Part shown: one piece after another, positions 41,163 to 49,201 of the stretch
How positions within the stretch are numbered: position 1 is the first letter of the stretch
Layout of the letters: each line of letters begins with the position of its first letter
Position numbers and translations under genes: made by a program
DNA from: Oscillospiraceae bacterium
Lineage (GTDB): Bacteria > Bacillota > Clostridia > Oscillospirales > Oscillospiraceae
Reading direction: 5' to 3'
DNA: 64,000 nucleotides
Assembly (NCBI GenBank): GCA_017415425.1
Contig: JAFQGT010000017.1
Location: forward strand, 1-64,000
The notes under the pieces: generated by a model
The model's database searches: none
What the model was told of the DNA's origin: nothing
Seen by the model: only the letters and a program-made list of their open reading frames with translations

Positions 41163-41191
41163 AGTATACAAAATGGTGGAGTGCCAGTCAA
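41163..41191 (-). promoter_or_regulatory. Promoter of tadA
   Basis: Minus strand: TTGACT, 17-nt spacer, TATACT, 20 bp before the start. Confidence 0.75.
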
Positions 41192-41263
41192 GTGTACCAT
41201 AACCGGCGGGACGAAACAAAGGGAAAAACCAAGGAATTATTTTCCACAGGAGCGGGGAATCTC

Positions 41264-41292
41264 TTGTGAAACCCACAGATCCGTGTTAAAAT
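41264..41292 (+). promoter_or_regulatory. Promoter of the queH operon
   Basis: TTGTGA, 17-nt spacer, TAAAAT. A TTTTCCACA DnaA-box-like sequence lies about 18 bp upstream. Confidence 0.55.
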
Positions 41293-41325
41293 AATAAAAA
41301 GAAATCCTTTTTCCAGGAGAATCCT

Positions 41326-41871
41326 ATGAAAACTTTATTGCACATTTGCTGCGCTCCCTGCGCCAATCGGTGCATTGCCTCCTTGCAGGAGGAGGGCGTG
41401 GCGGTTACGGGGTTTTGGTACAATCCCAATATTCATCCCTTTACTGAGTACCGGGCAAGACGAAACTGTCTGCGGCAGTACGCCCAGGAGATCGGCCTGC
41501 CGCTGATCGAGAATAACGATTACGCACTGCGGCCTTTTGTGCGGGAAGTGGCGGGAGATATCGAAAACCGCTGCGTCAAATGCTATGAAATGCGCCTTTA
41601 CGAGACGGCAAAAACCGCCAAAGAACAGGGGTTTGACAGCTTTACATCCAGCCTGTTCATCAGCCCCTATCAGAACCACGAACTGATGAAGGCGGTTGCC
41701 CAGCGGGCGGCGGAAGAGTACTGCGTGGAATTTCTCTACCGGGACTTCCGACAGGTGTTCAAAGCCGGGCAGGACTTTGCAAGGGAACACGATTTTTATA
41801 TGCAGAAGTACTGCGGCTGCGTGTTTTCTGAGGAAGAACGGTATCTAAAGAAAAGCAAGATCATTCCATAA
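41326..41871 (+). CDS. queH: Epoxyqueuosine reductase QueH
   Basis: Last step of queuosine formation in tRNA, performed by the iron-sulfur QueH family instead of QueG. 181 residues: Cys pairs HICCAPCANRC near the N-terminus, RCVKCYEMRL in the middle and KYCGCVFSEEERY near the C-terminus, with the conserved FTSSLFISPYQNHE. Start follows CCAGGAGAA. The next gene begins 9 bp downstream. Confidence 0.93.
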   Translation: MKTLLHICCAPCANRCIASLQEEGVAVTGFWYNPNIHPFTEYRARRNCLRQYAQEIGLPLIENNDYALRPFVREVAGDIENRCVKCYEMRLYETAKTAKEQGFDSFTSSLFISPYQNHELMKAVAQRAAEEYCVEFLYRDFRQVFKAGQDFAREHDFYMQKYCGCVFSEEERYLKKSKIIP

Positions 41872-41880
41872 GGAGAGAGT

Positions 41881-43014
41881 ATGGCGAAGATGCAATTGAT
41901 CGCCCCCTGCCTGTTTGGCTTGGAGGGCATTGCCGGCGACGAGCTGCGGCGGCTGAATATGGAAAATGTCCGGGTGGAGGACCGGCGGGTTCTTTTTGCC
42001 GGTGACGAGACCGCTCTGGCCCGGGCCAATGTGTGCCTGCGGACCGGAGAGCGGGTGATGATCGTGCTGGCACAGTTCCAGGCCAAGAGCTTTGAAGAGC
42101 TGTTTCAGGGGGTGCTGGCTGCCAATCTGGAGGACTACATTCCCAAAGACGGCCAGTTCCCGGTGAAGGGTCACTGCCTCAACAGTCAGCTGATGAGTAT
42201 TTCTGACTGCCAGGCCATTATCAAAAAGGCCGCCTCCCGCCGGCTGGGAGAGAAGTACGGGGTAAGCTGGCTGCCGGAGACTGGGGTCAAGTACCAACTG
42301 CATTTCACCATTTTGAACGACCAGGTCACCCTGTCTTTGGACACCTCCGGACAAGGCCTGCACAAGCGGGGCTACCGGGCGGTGGGCAACGATGCCCCCT
42401 TGCACGAAACACTGGCGGCAGGTATGATCCAGCTGACCCGATTCCGGGGCAGAGAATTCTTTTGGGATCCCTTCTGCGGCTCCGGCACCATCCCCATCGA
42501 GGCGGCGCTGATCGCCAAAAACCGTGCCCCGGGCTTGAACCGCAGCTTTGCGGCGGAGCAATTCCCTTGGATGCCCAAGGAGGTTTGGGAGCAAGTGAAG
42601 ATCGAGGCAAGGGACAAGGAATTTGGGGGTAAGTACCGGATTATGGGTTCGGATAACGACCCGGCCTGCGTGTCGCTGTCCTTTGCCAATGCCAGAAAGG
42701 CGGGTGTCTCCGATTGCGTCACCTTCCAGGATGGAGATGCCACCAAGATGAGCCTGCCCACCGATTCCGGCATTCTGGTGTGCAATCCCCCCTACGGCGA
42801 GCGGATGATGGATCAGCACAATGCCCAGCGGCTGTATGCCGCGCTGGGTCGCCATTTCAAGTACGCCAACGACTGGAAACAGTTTGTGATCACCAGTGAG
42901 CCGGAATTTGAACACTACTTCGGCCGCCGGGCGGACAAGAAGCGGAAGTTCTACAACGGCAAGATCAAGTGCGATTACTATATGTTTACCGATAATTCCC
43001 GGAGAAAGAAGTAA
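41881..43014 (+). CDS. THUMP-domain class I SAM-dependent RNA methyltransferase
   Basis: 377 residues: N-terminal ferredoxin-like/THUMP region (1-160), then a Rossmann methyltransferase (DPFCGSGTIPIEAALIAKN; SDNDPACVSLSFANARKAG) and the N6-A/N2-G catalytic motif CNPPYGERM. This is the RlmL/YpsC group thought to modify 23S rRNA guanine; the target cannot be confirmed by reading. Start ATG 41881 follows AGGAGAG. Confidence 0.93.
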   Translation: MAKMQLIAPCLFGLEGIAGDELRRLNMENVRVEDRRVLFAGDETALARANVCLRTGERVMIVLAQFQAKSFEELFQGVLAANLEDYIPKDGQFPVKGHCLNSQLMSISDCQAIIKKAASRRLGEKYGVSWLPETGVKYQLHFTILNDQVTLSLDTSGQGLHKRGYRAVGNDAPLHETLAAGMIQLTRFRGREFFWDPFCGSGTIPIEAALIAKNRAPGLNRSFAAEQFPWMPKEVWEQVKIEARDKEFGGKYRIMGSDNDPACVSLSFANARKAGVSDCVTFQDGDATKMSLPTDSGILVCNPPYGERMMDQHNAQRLYAALGRHFKYANDWKQFVITSEPEFEHYFGRRADKKRKFYNGKIKCDYYMFTDNSRRKK

Positions 43015-43018
43015 TACA

Positions 43019-43942
43019 ATGAAGCATCTGTTTATCATCAACCCCGCTGCCGGCAGTCGAGACCGGACGGAGTTTTACCGGAAGAAGATCGCGGAGGCTT
43101 GTGAAGGGCGAGATTTGGATTACAGCATCCAGGTTTCCTCCGCCCCCGGTTGCTGCCGGGAAATTGCCAACCGGGCTGCCCAGTCCGGGGAGGAGTACCG
43201 GATCTATTCCTGCGGCGGCGATGGCACCCTCAATGAGATCGTCTCCGGTGTGGCGGGCTACCCCAATGTGGCAGTGACGATGTTTGCCTGTGGCAGCGGC
43301 AACGACTTTGCCCGGCTTTTCTCAGAGCCGGAGGCCTTCCGGGATCTGGAACGGCTGCTGGATGCAGAGGAGGCTGCCTTCGATCTGATCCGCTGCAACG
43401 ATGACTATAGCCTCAATATCTGCTCCGTGGGTCTGGATGCCCGGATCGGCACGGATGTGGCAAATTATAAGCGCCTCCCCTTGCTTAGCGGCTTCCGGGC
43501 CTATGCGGTGTCTGCGGTGATCAATGTGATCCGGGGCGTCAGCGAGCATTATGTGGTGGAGATCGACGGTCAGCAGATCGATGGAGAGCAAACCCTGATC
43601 TGCGCCTGCAACGGCAGATACTACGGCGGTGGGTTTAATCCCGTGCCGGAGGCAGACCCGGCAGACGGAAAGCTGGAAGTGCTGTTGGTGCGGGATGTAT
43701 CCCGGCTGAAGGTGGCGGAGGTCGTGGGCAAATACAAAGATGGAAAATACGCCCGGTATCCGGAGCTGATCCGTCATTTCTCCACCGATCGGGTGAAGAT
43801 CATCTGCGACAAGCCCACACCCATCAATCTGGACGGGGAACTGCGGGTGGCACAGGTGGTGGACATCCGTCTGGCAGAGGAGAAGGTGCGGTTCTTCTAC
43901 CCCAAGGGATTGGTGTGGCAGAAAGTACCTGCAACCGTATAA
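43019..43942 (+). CDS. Diacylglycerol/lipid kinase family protein
   Basis: 307 residues from MKHLFIINPAAGSRDRTEFY. The DAGK catalytic domain shows YRIYSCGGDGTLNEIVSGVA and FACGSGNDFARLF; the C-terminal half has the beta-sandwich with CACNGRYYGGGFNPVPEADP. Likely phosphorylates diacylglycerol or undecaprenol-type lipid. Four bases after the methyltransferase stop with a weak ribosome site, so translation is probably coupled. The frame is open upstream inside the previous gene. Confidence 0.9.
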   Translation: MKHLFIINPAAGSRDRTEFYRKKIAEACEGRDLDYSIQVSSAPGCCREIANRAAQSGEEYRIYSCGGDGTLNEIVSGVAGYPNVAVTMFACGSGNDFARLFSEPEAFRDLERLLDAEEAAFDLIRCNDDYSLNICSVGLDARIGTDVANYKRLPLLSGFRAYAVSAVINVIRGVSEHYVVEIDGQQIDGEQTLICACNGRYYGGGFNPVPEADPADGKLEVLLVRDVSRLKVAEVVGKYKDGKYARYPELIRHFSTDRVKIICDKPTPINLDGELRVAQVVDIRLAEEKVRFFYPKGLVWQKVPATV

Positions 43943-43944
43943 AG

Positions 43945-43976
43945 AAACAGCGTGATGAACCTTCATCACGCTGTTT
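43945..43976. terminator. Bidirectional terminator between lipid kinase and exporter genes
   Basis: Fourteen-bp stem AAACAGCGTGATGA / TCATCACGCTGTTT, loop ACCT, T-tract on the plus strand. The stop codon of the converging gene is in the right arm. Confidence 0.88.
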
Positions 43977-44796
43977 TTGTTTCATTTAACAGCTGCTGCA
44001 GCAGTTCCCGCTGCTGTTGTAGCTGCTGCCGGTGGTATTGGAAGATCTGGGTTTCTTCCGGGGGCAGCTGCCACAGGATCTGCACGTGGGCAAGGCTGTT
44101 GGACAAGATCATCTCTACCTGCCGAAAGCGCGCCAGCAGCTGCCTTTGCCGGCGCAGGCGCAGAAACAGCTTTTGGTCAGCATACAAGACAATGCCCCGC
44201 TGGACAGATGCCACCTGCTGCCGGATGGCAGCCTCGTCCTCCGGGGTGAGGGCGTTGTCCTCCGCCTTGCGCAGATAAGTGTCCAAAGACACTTCCAGCT
44301 CCTGCAAGAGCCGAAAGATGATCTTGGAATTGTCATAAGGAAGCACCAGCATATTGATAGCAAGGCCAATGACCATACCGATGGCGGTATCCCACACCCG
44401 CCCGAAGGCATATTCCCAAGGGTGCAGGTTGGATTCCACAAACAGCATCACCAGGATCAGACAGGGCATCAAGGGGGAGTAGTGGACGTGCAGCACATTG
44501 TAAAGGGTGATCAGCAGCACGACTCCGATGCCGATGGACACCAGCTGCGGCAGAGGCAGCATTTGCAACAAAACACCCATCACTGCCCCCAGCAGCACCC
44601 CCACTGTCCGGAAAATAAAGGTCAGAAAGGCGTCCCGGAAGGTAGGCTCCATCGTCAGCATCGCGCCTAACATCGCAAATACCAAGCGGGAGTCGGTGGC
44701 GCCGTAGGCATCTGCTACCGCGATGGCCAGCATCACCGCCAGAGCGGTTTTCAGTGTCCGCAGCCCGATATGGGGCTTGAAGTGTTCCAAATGCAT
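43966..44796 (-). CDS. Aromatic acid exporter / FUSC-family membrane protein
   Basis: 276 residues: about five to six membrane segments in residues 10-160 (TLKTALAVMLAIAVADAYGA; HVHYSPLMPCLILVMLF; WDTAIGMVIGLAINMLVLP), then a cytoplasmic helical tail (about 165-276) rich in Gln/Leu/Arg predicted to form coiled coils. Fits the ArAE_1/FUSC group. Lies 11 bp below patB and is probably co-transcribed. Substrate unknown. Confidence 0.85.
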   Translation of the reverse strand: MHLEHFKPHIGLRTLKTALAVMLAIAVADAYGATDSRLVFAMLGAMLTMEPTFRDAFLTFIFRTVGVLLGAVMGVLLQMLPLPQLVSIGIGVVLLITLYNVLHVHYSPLMPCLILVMLFVESNLHPWEYAFGRVWDTAIGMVIGLAINMLVLPYDNSKIIFRLLQELEVSLDTYLRKAEDNALTPEDEAAIRQQVASVQRGIVLYADQKLFLRLRRQRQLLARFRQVEMILSNSLAHVQILWQLPPEETQIFQYHRQQLQQQRELLQQLLNETKTA

Positions 44797-44807
44797 AGGG
44801 TCTTCCT

Positions 44808-46019
44808 TTACTTGCAGAATACGTACTTTTGAAGCCGGGCCATTGCCTCCTGTACCCGGGACAGCGGCAGCGCCAGATTCATCCGGATATGGTGAGGACC
44901 GTGGAAAGGTCTGCCGTCCTGCCAGCCTACACCCACATCCCAGCCGGCTTTCAGCAGCTGTCCTACGTGGGTGTTATGGGTCTTGCACCAATCTTCGCAG
45001 TCCAAAAACAGCATATAAGTACCCTGGGGACGGCTGACCCGGATGCCGGGAAAGTTGTGTGCAATAAAGTCGCAGGCGTAATCCACATTCTTTGTGATCA
45101 CTTGGCATAGCGCATCCACCCAGGCATAGCCTTCCGGCTGGTATGCACCCAGCAGGGCGTGCATTGACAGCACATTCATAGAGTTGTAGTGGCTTAAGGA
45201 GGATTCTTTCAGATGCCGGTGGCGGAGGGCATCGTTGTAGATAATGTGATAGCTGCCCACAAGACCCGCCAGATTAAAGGTCTTGGAGGGGGCGTAGAGG
45301 GCAACCGTCCGGTTTCTGGCGTCATTGCTGACGCTTTGGGTGGGAGTATGCCGGTGGCCGGTGAGAATGATGTCACTCCAGATCTCGTCGGAGACGACCT
45401 GCACATCGTATTTTTGGAACAGCGCCATCACCTGCTCCACCTCCCACCGCTCCCAGACGCGTCCGGTGGGATTGTGGGGAGAGCAGAAGACTGCAGCGTG
45501 AATGTTCTGATTCTTCAGTTTTTCTTCCATATCAGCAAAGTTCATCCGCCAGATGCCGTTATCATCCTGCACCAGCGGGGAGTGGACCAGCTTGTAGCCG
45601 GCGTTCTCTAGGCTGCCGGTGAAGCCGATGTAGGTGGGGGCGTGCACCAGCACCCGATCACCTCTGGAGCAGAAAATGTTCATTGCGCTGACCACGCCCC
45701 CCAGAACGCCATTTTCGTAGCCGATGTGCTCCGGGCGCAGGTCGGTGACGCTGTTACGGGTCTGCTGCCAGCGGATGATTGCGTTATAGTATTCTTCCGA
45801 GGGAGAAAAATATCCAAAAGCCGGATGGGAAATACGGGTTTGCAGGGCATCTGTGATGGTAGGCAGCACAGGGAAATTCATATCTGCCACCCACATAGGG
45901 ATGAAGTCAAAGCCCTCCTTGGGGGCATCCGGGGCGAAGCCGCCGGGCTTGCCCACCAAATCCACGGCGATGGCATCCTTGCCACGGCGATCCATTACAG
46001 TGGTAAAATCAAACGGCAT
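44808..46019 (-). CDS. patB: MalY/PatB-type PLP-dependent C-S lyase
   Basis: 403 residues from MPFDFTTVMDRRGKDAIAVD. Fold type I aminotransferase-like lyase with MWVADMNFPVLPTITDAL, CSPHNPTGRVW, SDEIWSDI and the PLP lysine in YAPSKTFNLAG. PatB enzymes cleave cystathionine/cysteine C-S bonds. ATG 46019 follows AAAGGATG; the upstream in-frame extension covers intergenic DNA. Confidence 0.93.
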   Translation of the reverse strand: MPFDFTTVMDRRGKDAIAVDLVGKPGGFAPDAPKEGFDFIPMWVADMNFPVLPTITDALQTRISHPAFGYFSPSEEYYNAIIRWQQTRNSVTDLRPEHIGYENGVLGGVVSAMNIFCSRGDRVLVHAPTYIGFTGSLENAGYKLVHSPLVQDDNGIWRMNFADMEEKLKNQNIHAAVFCSPHNPTGRVWERWEVEQVMALFQKYDVQVVSDEIWSDIILTGHRHTPTQSVSNDARNRTVALYAPSKTFNLAGLVGSYHIIYNDALRHRHLKESSLSHYNSMNVLSMHALLGAYQPEGYAWVDALCQVITKNVDYACDFIAHNFPGIRVSRPQGTYMLFLDCEDWCKTHNTHVGQLLKAGWDVGVGWQDGRPFHGPHHIRMNLALPLSRVQEAMARLQKYVFCK

Positions 46020-46088
46020 AGCAGCACATCCTTTTTCTTTTTTTGTAATTGTAACACATTCCGGGAAAATAAAAAAGCGGGAAAATAT

Positions 46089-46117
46089 TTGCAATTGAGA
46101 AAGGAATATGGTATTTT
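46089..46117 (+). promoter_or_regulatory. Possible promoter of the SGNH lipoprotein gene
   Basis: TTGCAA, 17-nt spacer, TATTTT. Confidence 0.45.
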
Positions 46118-46195
46118 AAAAAAAAGCTGCTGGGAGAAACGGCGGCAGATCCGAAAACTTACTGAAACAACACTTACGAAAGAGGAGACGATATA

Positions 46196-47227
46196 ATGTT
46201 ACATATTCGGTATGCGTCCTTTGCAAAACTGTTGGCGTGCGGGATCCTTGCTGTGTTGATCCTTGCCGGATGCGGAACGAAACCCACAGATCCCACCGAG
46301 ACCACTGCGCCGGAGTCCCTCAGCGGAACAGCTCTGCTGGAGGCGCTGAACACTGCTCTGGCGGAAGCACCGGAAGATAAAACCGGCTTGGATGTTCTGG
46401 AGCAGATGGGGTATGCCCCCGTGGATCTGAGAACAGAAGATCAGAACCAGCTGGTTATTTATCATCCTTCCACACGACAGTTTTTGCTGCTGGATAAAAC
46501 AAACGTCAAAACACCCACAATTGTATTCCCCGAGGGAATCGCCTGGGAGGATCTGGGAGAAATTATGAGCGTAAAAATGAAGACAATGGAAAAGGCATCG
46601 ATTCTTTATAACAAATATGTCTGCATCGGCGATAGCCTTTCTTACGGAGATGGCTCTTCCGCTGGCAACAGAAGCTGGTGCAATTTGATCGCGGAAAGAA
46701 TGGACGCACAGCTGTATAAGTTGGCGGTAAGCGGCGAGAGCGTCTGGGAACATATGCGCCAACAGGTAGAACAAGTACCGGAGGACGCTGATCTTGTGAC
46801 GGTTCTTATGGGCACCAACGACAGCGGCCTGCTGGCAGCAAAGAAGTTCCCTTTGGGAGATGTGGATGCTGTGCTGGCGATGGAGAATGATAGCCCCGAG
46901 GATTATGAGAACAGCCAGCTGTTCAACGATTCTCTTATTGGCAGATACCGCTGGTGTCTGGAGGCTTTGCAGCGGAAAGCGCCCAATGCCCGGATCATTG
47001 TAGTCACCCCGCTGCCCTACAACAACGAGCGCTACACTGCACAGATCGTGGAGGCAGAGAAGGCCCTTTGCCTGGCGATGGGTGTGGAGGTGATCGTGCC
47101 TACGGAATCCCCCATCTTTGAGGTGGAAGCATTCAAAAAGCTGCAGGTCGACAACCTGCACCCCAACGACGAGGGATATCAGGTGGTAGCGGACTTTGTG
47201 TTTGAATATATTGAAAACACCCTTTGA
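46196..47227 (+). CDS. SGNH/GDSL-family hydrolase lipoprotein
   Basis: 343 residues. Signal peptide with lipobox LILAGCGTKP (Cys at about 24), a Thr/Pro linker and an N-terminal domain of unknown fold (about 40-135). Then an SGNH esterase domain: nucleophile Ser in VCIGDSLSYGDG, Gly block in KLAVSGES, Asn in LMGTNDSG and the catalytic Asp/His in DNLHPNDEGYQ. A surface esterase, probably acting on cell-envelope or dietary glycan esters; substrate not determinable. Start follows GAGGAG. Confidence 0.9.
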   Translation: MLHIRYASFAKLLACGILAVLILAGCGTKPTDPTETTAPESLSGTALLEALNTALAEAPEDKTGLDVLEQMGYAPVDLRTEDQNQLVIYHPSTRQFLLLDKTNVKTPTIVFPEGIAWEDLGEIMSVKMKTMEKASILYNKYVCIGDSLSYGDGSSAGNRSWCNLIAERMDAQLYKLAVSGESVWEHMRQQVEQVPEDADLVTVLMGTNDSGLLAAKKFPLGDVDAVLAMENDSPEDYENSQLFNDSLIGRYRWCLEALQRKAPNARIIVVTPLPYNNERYTAQIVEAEKALCLAMGVEVIVPTESPIFEVEAFKKLQVDNLHPNDEGYQVVADFVFEYIENTL

Positions 47228-47233
47228 AGTAAT

Positions 47234-47272
47234 GTAAAAAAAGCGGACTGTTAAGCAGTCCGCTTTTTTTAC
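47234..47272. terminator. Bidirectional terminator after the SGNH gene
   Basis: Stem GTAAAAAAAGCGGACTG / CAGTCCGCTTTTTTTAC, TTAAG loop. The converging gene's stop codon is the last bases of the stem. Confidence 0.93.
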
Positions 47273-47412
47273 ATTTTCTCCATAACCTTGCCGCAGCAGC
47301 GGGGGATTACTTCACCTTTTTTGACTTCCAAAATCTTGTGGCAGATGCTGCAGTAGACTTTGCAGTCTTCTTCAGCTCGGACCACAAGGGAAGAAAATAG
47401 AGAATTCTCCAT
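47269..47412 (-). CDS. 47-residue metal-ribbon protein (desulforedoxin-like)
   Basis: Reads MENSLFSSLVVRAEEDCKVY, then CSICHKILEVKKGEVIPRCC and GKVMEKM. The CxxC followed by CCGKxM resembles the iron site of desulforedoxin / desulfoferrodoxin N-domains or a minimal zinc ribbon. ATG 47412 follows AAGGAG; the stop lies in the shared terminator. Nine bases below the BFD-like gene, so one transcript. Redox or metal-handling role inferred from motif and neighbours. Confidence 0.75.
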   Translation of the reverse strand: MENSLFSSLVVRAEEDCKVYCSICHKILEVKKGEVIPRCCGKVMEKM

Positions 47413-47421
47413 AAAAACTCC

Positions 47422-47616
47422 TTATCCGTTCATAATCTGGGAGATGGCAACCAGAATCTTGTCGTGACAGCCGCCGCAGCCGGTGGAGCAGTGGGTCACC
47501 TGCTGCACGTGGGCAAAGGTGGCCTCCACATCTTCAAATTTGGCGCAGTCGTGGAGGGCGTTCTCCACATCAAAGTAGGTTACCTGCTTGCAATTACAAA
47601 TGGTATAGTTTTCCAT
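47422..47616 (-). CDS. BFD-like [2Fe-2S]-binding protein
   Basis: 64 residues with four cysteines arranged as CNCKQVT near the N-terminus and HCSTGCGGCHDKI near the C-terminus, the bacterioferritin-associated-ferredoxin-like pattern. Such small proteins carry a 2Fe-2S cluster and pass electrons or sense iron. Start ATG 47616 follows AAAGGTGG. Own consensus promoter; followed by the 47-residue ribbon protein. Confidence 0.9.
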   Translation of the reverse strand: MENYTICNCKQVTYFDVENALHDCAKFEDVEATFAHVQQVTHCSTGCGGCHDKILVAISQIMNG

Positions 47617-47663
47617 AAAAATCCACCTTTCTGAAAAATTACAGGGGCTGTTTCTTTGAAATG

Positions 47664-47692
47664 ATTATAACTTCTGTCCGATTGCCTGTCAA
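47664..47692 (-). promoter_or_regulatory. Strong promoter of the BFD / ribbon-protein pair
   Basis: Minus strand: TTGACA, 17-nt spacer, TATAAT. Confidence 0.85.
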
Positions 47693-47774
47693 CTTTTTGT
47701 AAAAAAAGACAGGCATTTTGCAGGGGTACAGATCCGGTGTGTAAGCATAGGAAGGCCTCTGATGAATGATAATA

Positions 47775-47801
47775 AAAGGAGCGGCAGAGCCGCTCCTTTT
47801 G
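47775..47801 (-). terminator. Terminator of the fur-rubredoxin-rubrerythrin unit
   Basis: Stem AAAAGGAGCGGC / GCCGCTCCTTTT, AGA loop. Confidence 0.88.
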
Positions 47802-47814
47802 GTTTCGATGAAAA

Positions 47815-48408
47815 TTACTTAAAATATCTTTCCAACAGGCCCTTCAGAGCAACACCGTGGCGGGCTTCGTCGCGAGCCATCTCGTGGACGGTATCGTGGA
47901 TAGCGTCCAGGCCGTTCTTCTTTGCGCAGGAAGCCAGGTCAAACTTGCCCTGGGTTGCGCCGAACTCGCAGTCCACACGCCAAGCCAGGTTATCCTTGGT
48001 GGTAGCCTTCATATTGGGCTCCAGATCCTCGCCCAGCAGTTCAGCAAACTTTGCTGCGTGCTCAGCCTCTTCCCAAGCTGCCTTCTCCCAGTACAGACCT
48101 ACTTCGGGGTAGCCTTCCCGGTGGGCGATGCGAGCCATACACAGATACATACCTACTTCGGAGCACTCGCCGTTGAAGTTGGCCATCAGCTGATCAAAGA
48201 TGTACTTCTTATCTTCTTCGGAGATGTCGGGGTTATTCTTGACGGTCTGAGCGTAAACGCCGTACTCGTGAACGGCGGCCAGCTTCTGCTCACCCTTCTG
48301 CTCCACAAACTTGGTAGCGGGGACCCGACATACGGGGCATCTGAAATCGGCGGCCAGCTCATCGGCAGTGTGGACGTAACCACAAACGGAACAAATAAAC
48401 TTTTTCAT
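47815..48408 (-). CDS. Reverse rubrerythrin (N-terminal rubredoxin, C-terminal diiron domain)
   Basis: 197 residues. Rubredoxin-like domain first ([23 protein letters not shown]), then a ferritin-like four-helix bundle with diiron ligands ([38 protein letters not shown]). In clostridia this reversed arrangement acts as an NADH-linked peroxide/oxygen reductase under Fur/PerR-type control (family knowledge). Preceded by a rubredoxin and a Fur-family gene on the same strand and closed by a terminator. Confidence 0.94.
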   Translation of the reverse strand: MKKFICSVCGYVHTADELAADFRCPVCRVPATKFVEQKGEQKLAAVHEYGVYAQTVKNNPDISEEDKKYIFDQLMANFNGECSEVGMYLCMARIAHREGYPEVGLYWEKAAWEEAEHAAKFAELLGEDLEPNMKATTKDNLAWRVDCEFGATQGKFDLASCAKKNGLDAIHDTVHEMARDEARHGVALKGLLERYFK

Positions 48409-48467
48409 AATCAGTATCCTCCAAAATTTAATGTTTTTTATAATGGGCGTTTGCCCTAATTTACAAA

Positions 48468-48587
48468 TTATTCTTGAACTTCTTCAAACTGATCAGGACC
48501 GACGCCGCACAGGGGGCACTCGTAATCCTCGGGCAGCTCGTCGCCTTCGTAGACATAGTCACAAACGGTGCAAACAAACTTTTTCAC
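48468..48587 (-). CDS. Minimal rubredoxin-like protein (39 residues)
   Basis: Translation [20 protein letters not shown] then [19 protein letters not shown], starting with GTG at 48587. CxxC...CxxC holds one iron, but the product is about 13 residues shorter than classical rubredoxin and resembles the rubredoxin domain of the adjacent rubrerythrin. Its start overlaps the fur stop (GTGA), and AAAGGAG lies in the fur end, so translation is coupled. Probable electron donor to the rubrerythrin. Confidence 0.85.
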   Translation of the reverse strand: MKKFVCTVCDYVYEGDELPEDYECPLCGVGPDQFEEVQE

Positions 48588-49000
48588 GCTGTTTCTTCTC
48601 CTTTCAAAGATGTTGTTAAGCAGTTTTTGCATTGACCCATAAAGGTCAGCTGACAGACATCGATGCTTCCTCCGGTCTGGGACTTGACTTCTTCGTTCAG
48701 AGCCTCAGGTACTTGGATCTTAGGAAGATCATTCACAGCATCGCAGGTGGTACACACGAAATGAACGTGGGGGCAAGTGTTGCCATCAAACCGCTCTACT
48801 CCGTTCACGGCGCCCAGGCTGATGATGTCGCCCTTGGCCTTGAACATAGACAGGTTTCGGTACACCGTTCCCAGTGATAGGTCCGGATATTCCGGCTTCA
48901 GGTAATTATATACCATTTCTGCGGAAGGATGGCTGTCGGTGTTGCGCAGGTACGAAAGAATCGCATTGCGTTTTTTGAACTGTTTTTGGGAAGAATCCAT
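48584..49000 (-). CDS. Fur-family transcriptional regulator (PerR-like)
   Basis: 138 residues: winged helix (about 10-80; [27 protein letters not shown]), metal-site region CPHVHFVC and structural zinc cysteines CTTC and [12 protein letters not shown]. It controls rubredoxin and rubrerythrin in the same unit, so PerR-like peroxide or Fe sensing is more likely than classical Fur; reading alone cannot separate them. Two 19-bp palindromes bracket its promoter. Confidence 0.92.
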   Translation of the reverse strand: MDSSQKQFKKRNAILSYLRNTDSHPSAEMVYNYLKPEYPDLSLGTVYRNLSMFKAKGDIISLGAVNGVERFDGNTCPHVHFVCTTCDAVNDLPKIQVPEALNEEVKSQTGGSIDVCQLTFMGQCKNCLTTSLKGEETA

Positions 49001-49017
49001 GGCAGCTCTCCTTTCTG

Positions 49018-49091
49018 AATAAGAATATTTCTTATTTATGTCTGAAGTATAGCATAGGAATTTCTGTTTGTCAATAGGAATTATTCTTATT
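49018..49091 (-). promoter_or_regulatory. fur/perR promoter with two operator palindromes
   Basis: Minus strand promoter TTGACA (49069-49074), 17-nt spacer, TATACT (49046-49051). Palindrome AATAAGAATATTTCTTATT (49018-49036, perfect) lies downstream of the -10; AATAGGAATTATTCTTATT (49073-49091, one mismatch) abuts the -35. Both are 19 bp with 8-bp arms, the size of Fur/PerR boxes, implying autorepression. Confidence 0.8.
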
Positions 49092-49140
49092 TATAAAAAT
49101 TTTTTCTTTTTTCATTCTAGGGGCAATTGCTGCAAATTTC

Positions 49141-49168
49141 TTGCATTTATATCGCAATTTGCTATAAT
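49141..49168 (+). promoter_or_regulatory. Promoter of the ADP-ribosylglycohydrolase-like gene
   Basis: TTGCAT, 16-nt spacer, TATAAT, about 50 bp from the upstream Fur/PerR-type palindrome. Confidence 0.7.
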
Positions 49169-49201
49169 ATAAGGTATAGAAAGAAGAATGGAGGTACACC
49201 T

